Assembly: GCA_015234495.1 (NCBI GenBank)
Contig: JADGMZ010000303.1
Span: 1 to 13,627, forward strand
DNA from: Brevundimonas sp.
GTDB taxonomy: Bacteria > Pseudomonadota > Alphaproteobacteria > Caulobacterales > Caulobacteraceae
DNA: 13,627 nucleotides
Reading direction: 5' to 3'
The position numbers and the translations under genes were made by a program. Positions 12,725-13,627 of the stretch are shown here, piece after piece. Below the pieces are notes generated by a model. It ran no database searches and was not told where the DNA came from. It saw only the letters and a list, made by a program, of their open reading frames with translations. The stretch's first letter is position 1. Every line of letters begins with the position of its first letter.

Positions 12725-12949
12725 ATGAAGGCCGATACCCACCCCGACTACCACTTCATCACCGTGACGATGACCGATGGTACGACCTACCAGACGCGCT
12801 CGACCTACCAGAAGGAAGGCGCCGTCCTGAACCTGGACATCGATCCGCTGACCCACCCGGCCTGGACCGGCGGCAACCAGCACCTGATGGACCGCGGCGG
12901 TCGCGTGTCGCGCTTCAACAACAAGTTCGGCGGCTTCATCAAGAAGTAA
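12725..12949 (+). CDS. rpmE: Large-subunit ribosomal protein bL31, zinc-free form
   Basis: A 74-aa bL31, recognised from [15 protein letters not shown] near the start, [16 protein letters not shown] in the middle and [16 protein letters not shown] at the end. bL31 bridges the two ribosomal subunits. The CxxC zinc ribbon of the C-plus form is absent and there is no Cys at all, so this is the C-minus type, which does not need zinc. ATG 12725 gives the normal length; the longer upstream frame reads antisense to the ABC gene. The ribosome site is weak (AGAG and CCGGA are the only purine-rich stretches). An intrinsic terminator follows, so it is probably transcribed alone. Confidence 0.95.
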   Translation: MKADTHPDYHFITVTMTDGTTYQTRSTYQKEGAVLNLDIDPLTHPAWTGGNQHLMDRGGRVSRFNNKFGGFIKK

Positions 12950-12992
12950 ACGGTCTGGCTTTCGGGCCACACCCGCGTCGCAGACGATCACG

Positions 12993-13029
12993 AAGGCGTC
13001 GGTCCCCGGGCCGGCGCCTTTCTGTTTCC
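12993..13029 (+). terminator. Intrinsic terminator of rpmE
   Basis: AAGGCGTCGG (12993-13002) pairs with CCGGCGCCTT (13011-13020), 10 pairs including one T-G wobble, around an 8-nt loop. TTTCTGTTT follows from about 13019. It lies 44 nt after the rpmE stop. Confidence 0.8.
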
Positions 13030-13033
13030 CCGG

Positions 13034-13088
13034 AACGCCGATAACATGACGGCGTTGGACCACCGGGGCGGGAACGCAGGTCCTGCGT
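13034..13088. other. Two short hairpins upstream of the L,D-transpeptidase gene
   Basis: AACGCCG/CGGCGTT (13034-13040/13050-13056) and ACGCAG/CTGCGT (13074-13079/13083-13088) are perfect inverted repeats in the 82-bp gap between the rpmE terminator and the next gene. There is no T-run. They may be promoter operators or leader structure; chance is possible in such GC-rich DNA. Confidence 0.4.
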
Positions 13089-13111
13089 GGAAACGGGCAA
13101 GAGCAGCAGTG

Positions 13112-13627
13112 ATGAATCGACGGCAACTGGGTCTGGGCGCGGCGGCGGCGGCCCTCGCGTCGGCAAGCGGGCTGGCCGCGCAGGCGCAGACCCGCGATCC
13201 GTCCGCCATCGCCTTCTACGACAGCTTCAACGACCAGCTGGCCCGCCTGCCCTCGACCATCCAGCCGGACGTCCGCGCCTTCTATGAGATGAACGGCTGG
13301 CGCCCTGTGTGGACGCCGGAGCGCCTTCGCGGGCTGCAGGTCGCCGCCGGCCGGGCCGAACGCCACGGCCTGTCCCAGAGCGACTTCTTCGACTTCGACG
13401 CCCTCGCCGCCGACCGCATGTCGGCCGAGATGCGCACCACGGCGGCCGCCCTCGTCTACGGCCGCGTGCTGGCCGAGGGCCGGGTCCGGCCCGAGACGGT
13501 CGAAGACCTGTGGGAGATGCAGAAGAACCGCGTCGATCTGCCGCTCGGCCTGAATGACGCCCTGGCCCAGAACCGGCTGGTCGACTGGTACGAGGGCCTG
13601 GCCCCGACCGACATCGGCTATTCCAAC
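13112..13627 (+). CDS. L,D-transpeptidase, YcbB-like, N-terminal part (cut by window end)
   Basis: The first 172 codons of a gene that runs off the window. The N-terminus MNRRQLGLGAAAAALASASG carries a twin-arginine and a hydrophobic, Ala-rich stretch ending LAAQAQT, so the protein is exported, possibly by Tat. The mature part matches the scaffold domain of large YcbB/LdtD-type L,D-transpeptidases: a Trp-rich start (YEMNGWRPVWTPERLRGLQ), then RAERHGLSQSDFFDFDAL and LVYGRVLAEGRV. The catalytic YkuD domain with its Cys would lie beyond the window. These enzymes make 3-3 cross-links in peptidoglycan or attach proteins to it. The ribosome site is weak (AAGAG about 11 nt before the ATG). Confidence 0.82.
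   Translation, partial: MNRRQLGLGAAAAALASASGLAAQAQTRDPSAIAFYDSFNDQLARLPSTIQPDVRAFYEMNGWRPVWTPERLRGLQVAAGRAERHGLSQSDFFDFDALAADRMSAEMRTTAAALVYGRVLAEGRVRPETVEDLWEMQKNRVDLPLGLNDALAQNRLVDWYEGLAPTDIGYSN

Noticed and set aside
10653..12728. 691-aa plus-strand open frame
   Set aside because: It lies antisense to a clearly intact ABC exporter; the Gln/Gly/His-rich composition is an antisense artefact.

Overview
The window looks like chromosomal DNA of an alphaproteobacterium of the Caulobacterales, most likely Brevundimonas or a close relative. Three things point this way. The GC content is very high, with strong GC at third codon positions and long antisense open frames. L21 carries a long Ala/Lys-rich tail and L31 is the zinc-free (C-minus) form. 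A BA14K-like protein and lipoproteins are present, along with dispersed palindromic repeats of a kind I recall from this group. The taxonomic call is inference from protein style, not from a marker gene search.

Layout. (1) 1-1004: a two-lobed retropepsin-like aspartic protease on +. (2) 1005-3252, on -: an acidic unknown protein, a small polytopic membrane protein and a His-rich CDF metal exporter. The last two form a tight operon behind a 15-bp palindrome that resembles a Zur box. (3) 3360-4477: the rplU-rpmA operon with a recognisable promoter, an unexpected terminator-like hairpin in its leader, and a strong terminator at its end. (4) 4537-6207: a GNAT acetyltransferase, a 65-aa single-pass membrane protein, a BA14K-like gene broken by one extra base, and a lipoprotein. 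(5) 6346-8077: a PLP threonine ammonia-lyase with an ACT domain, overlapped by an FKBP-type lipoprotein isomerase. (6) 8078-10742: an accessory region with plainer base composition. It holds three small genes (a lipoprotein, an exported protein and a DUF3885-like protein) interleaved with four copies or part-copies of a GTCCGC...GCGGAC palindromic repeat, plus a pair of inverted REP-like elements. (7) 10743-13627: an MsbA-like ABC exporter, divergent rpmE with its terminator, and the start of an L,D-transpeptidase cut by the window end.

How they work together. Most of the window is housekeeping: ribosomal proteins, amino-acid catabolism, envelope folding, lipid or drug export and peptidoglycan cross-linking. 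The two places most likely to hold something not well described are the repeat-interleaved accessory stretch at about 8440-10250 and the two regulatory regions: the rplU leader hairpin and the palindrome ahead of the metal-transport pair. I found no tRNA, rRNA, CRISPR array, transposase or integrase.
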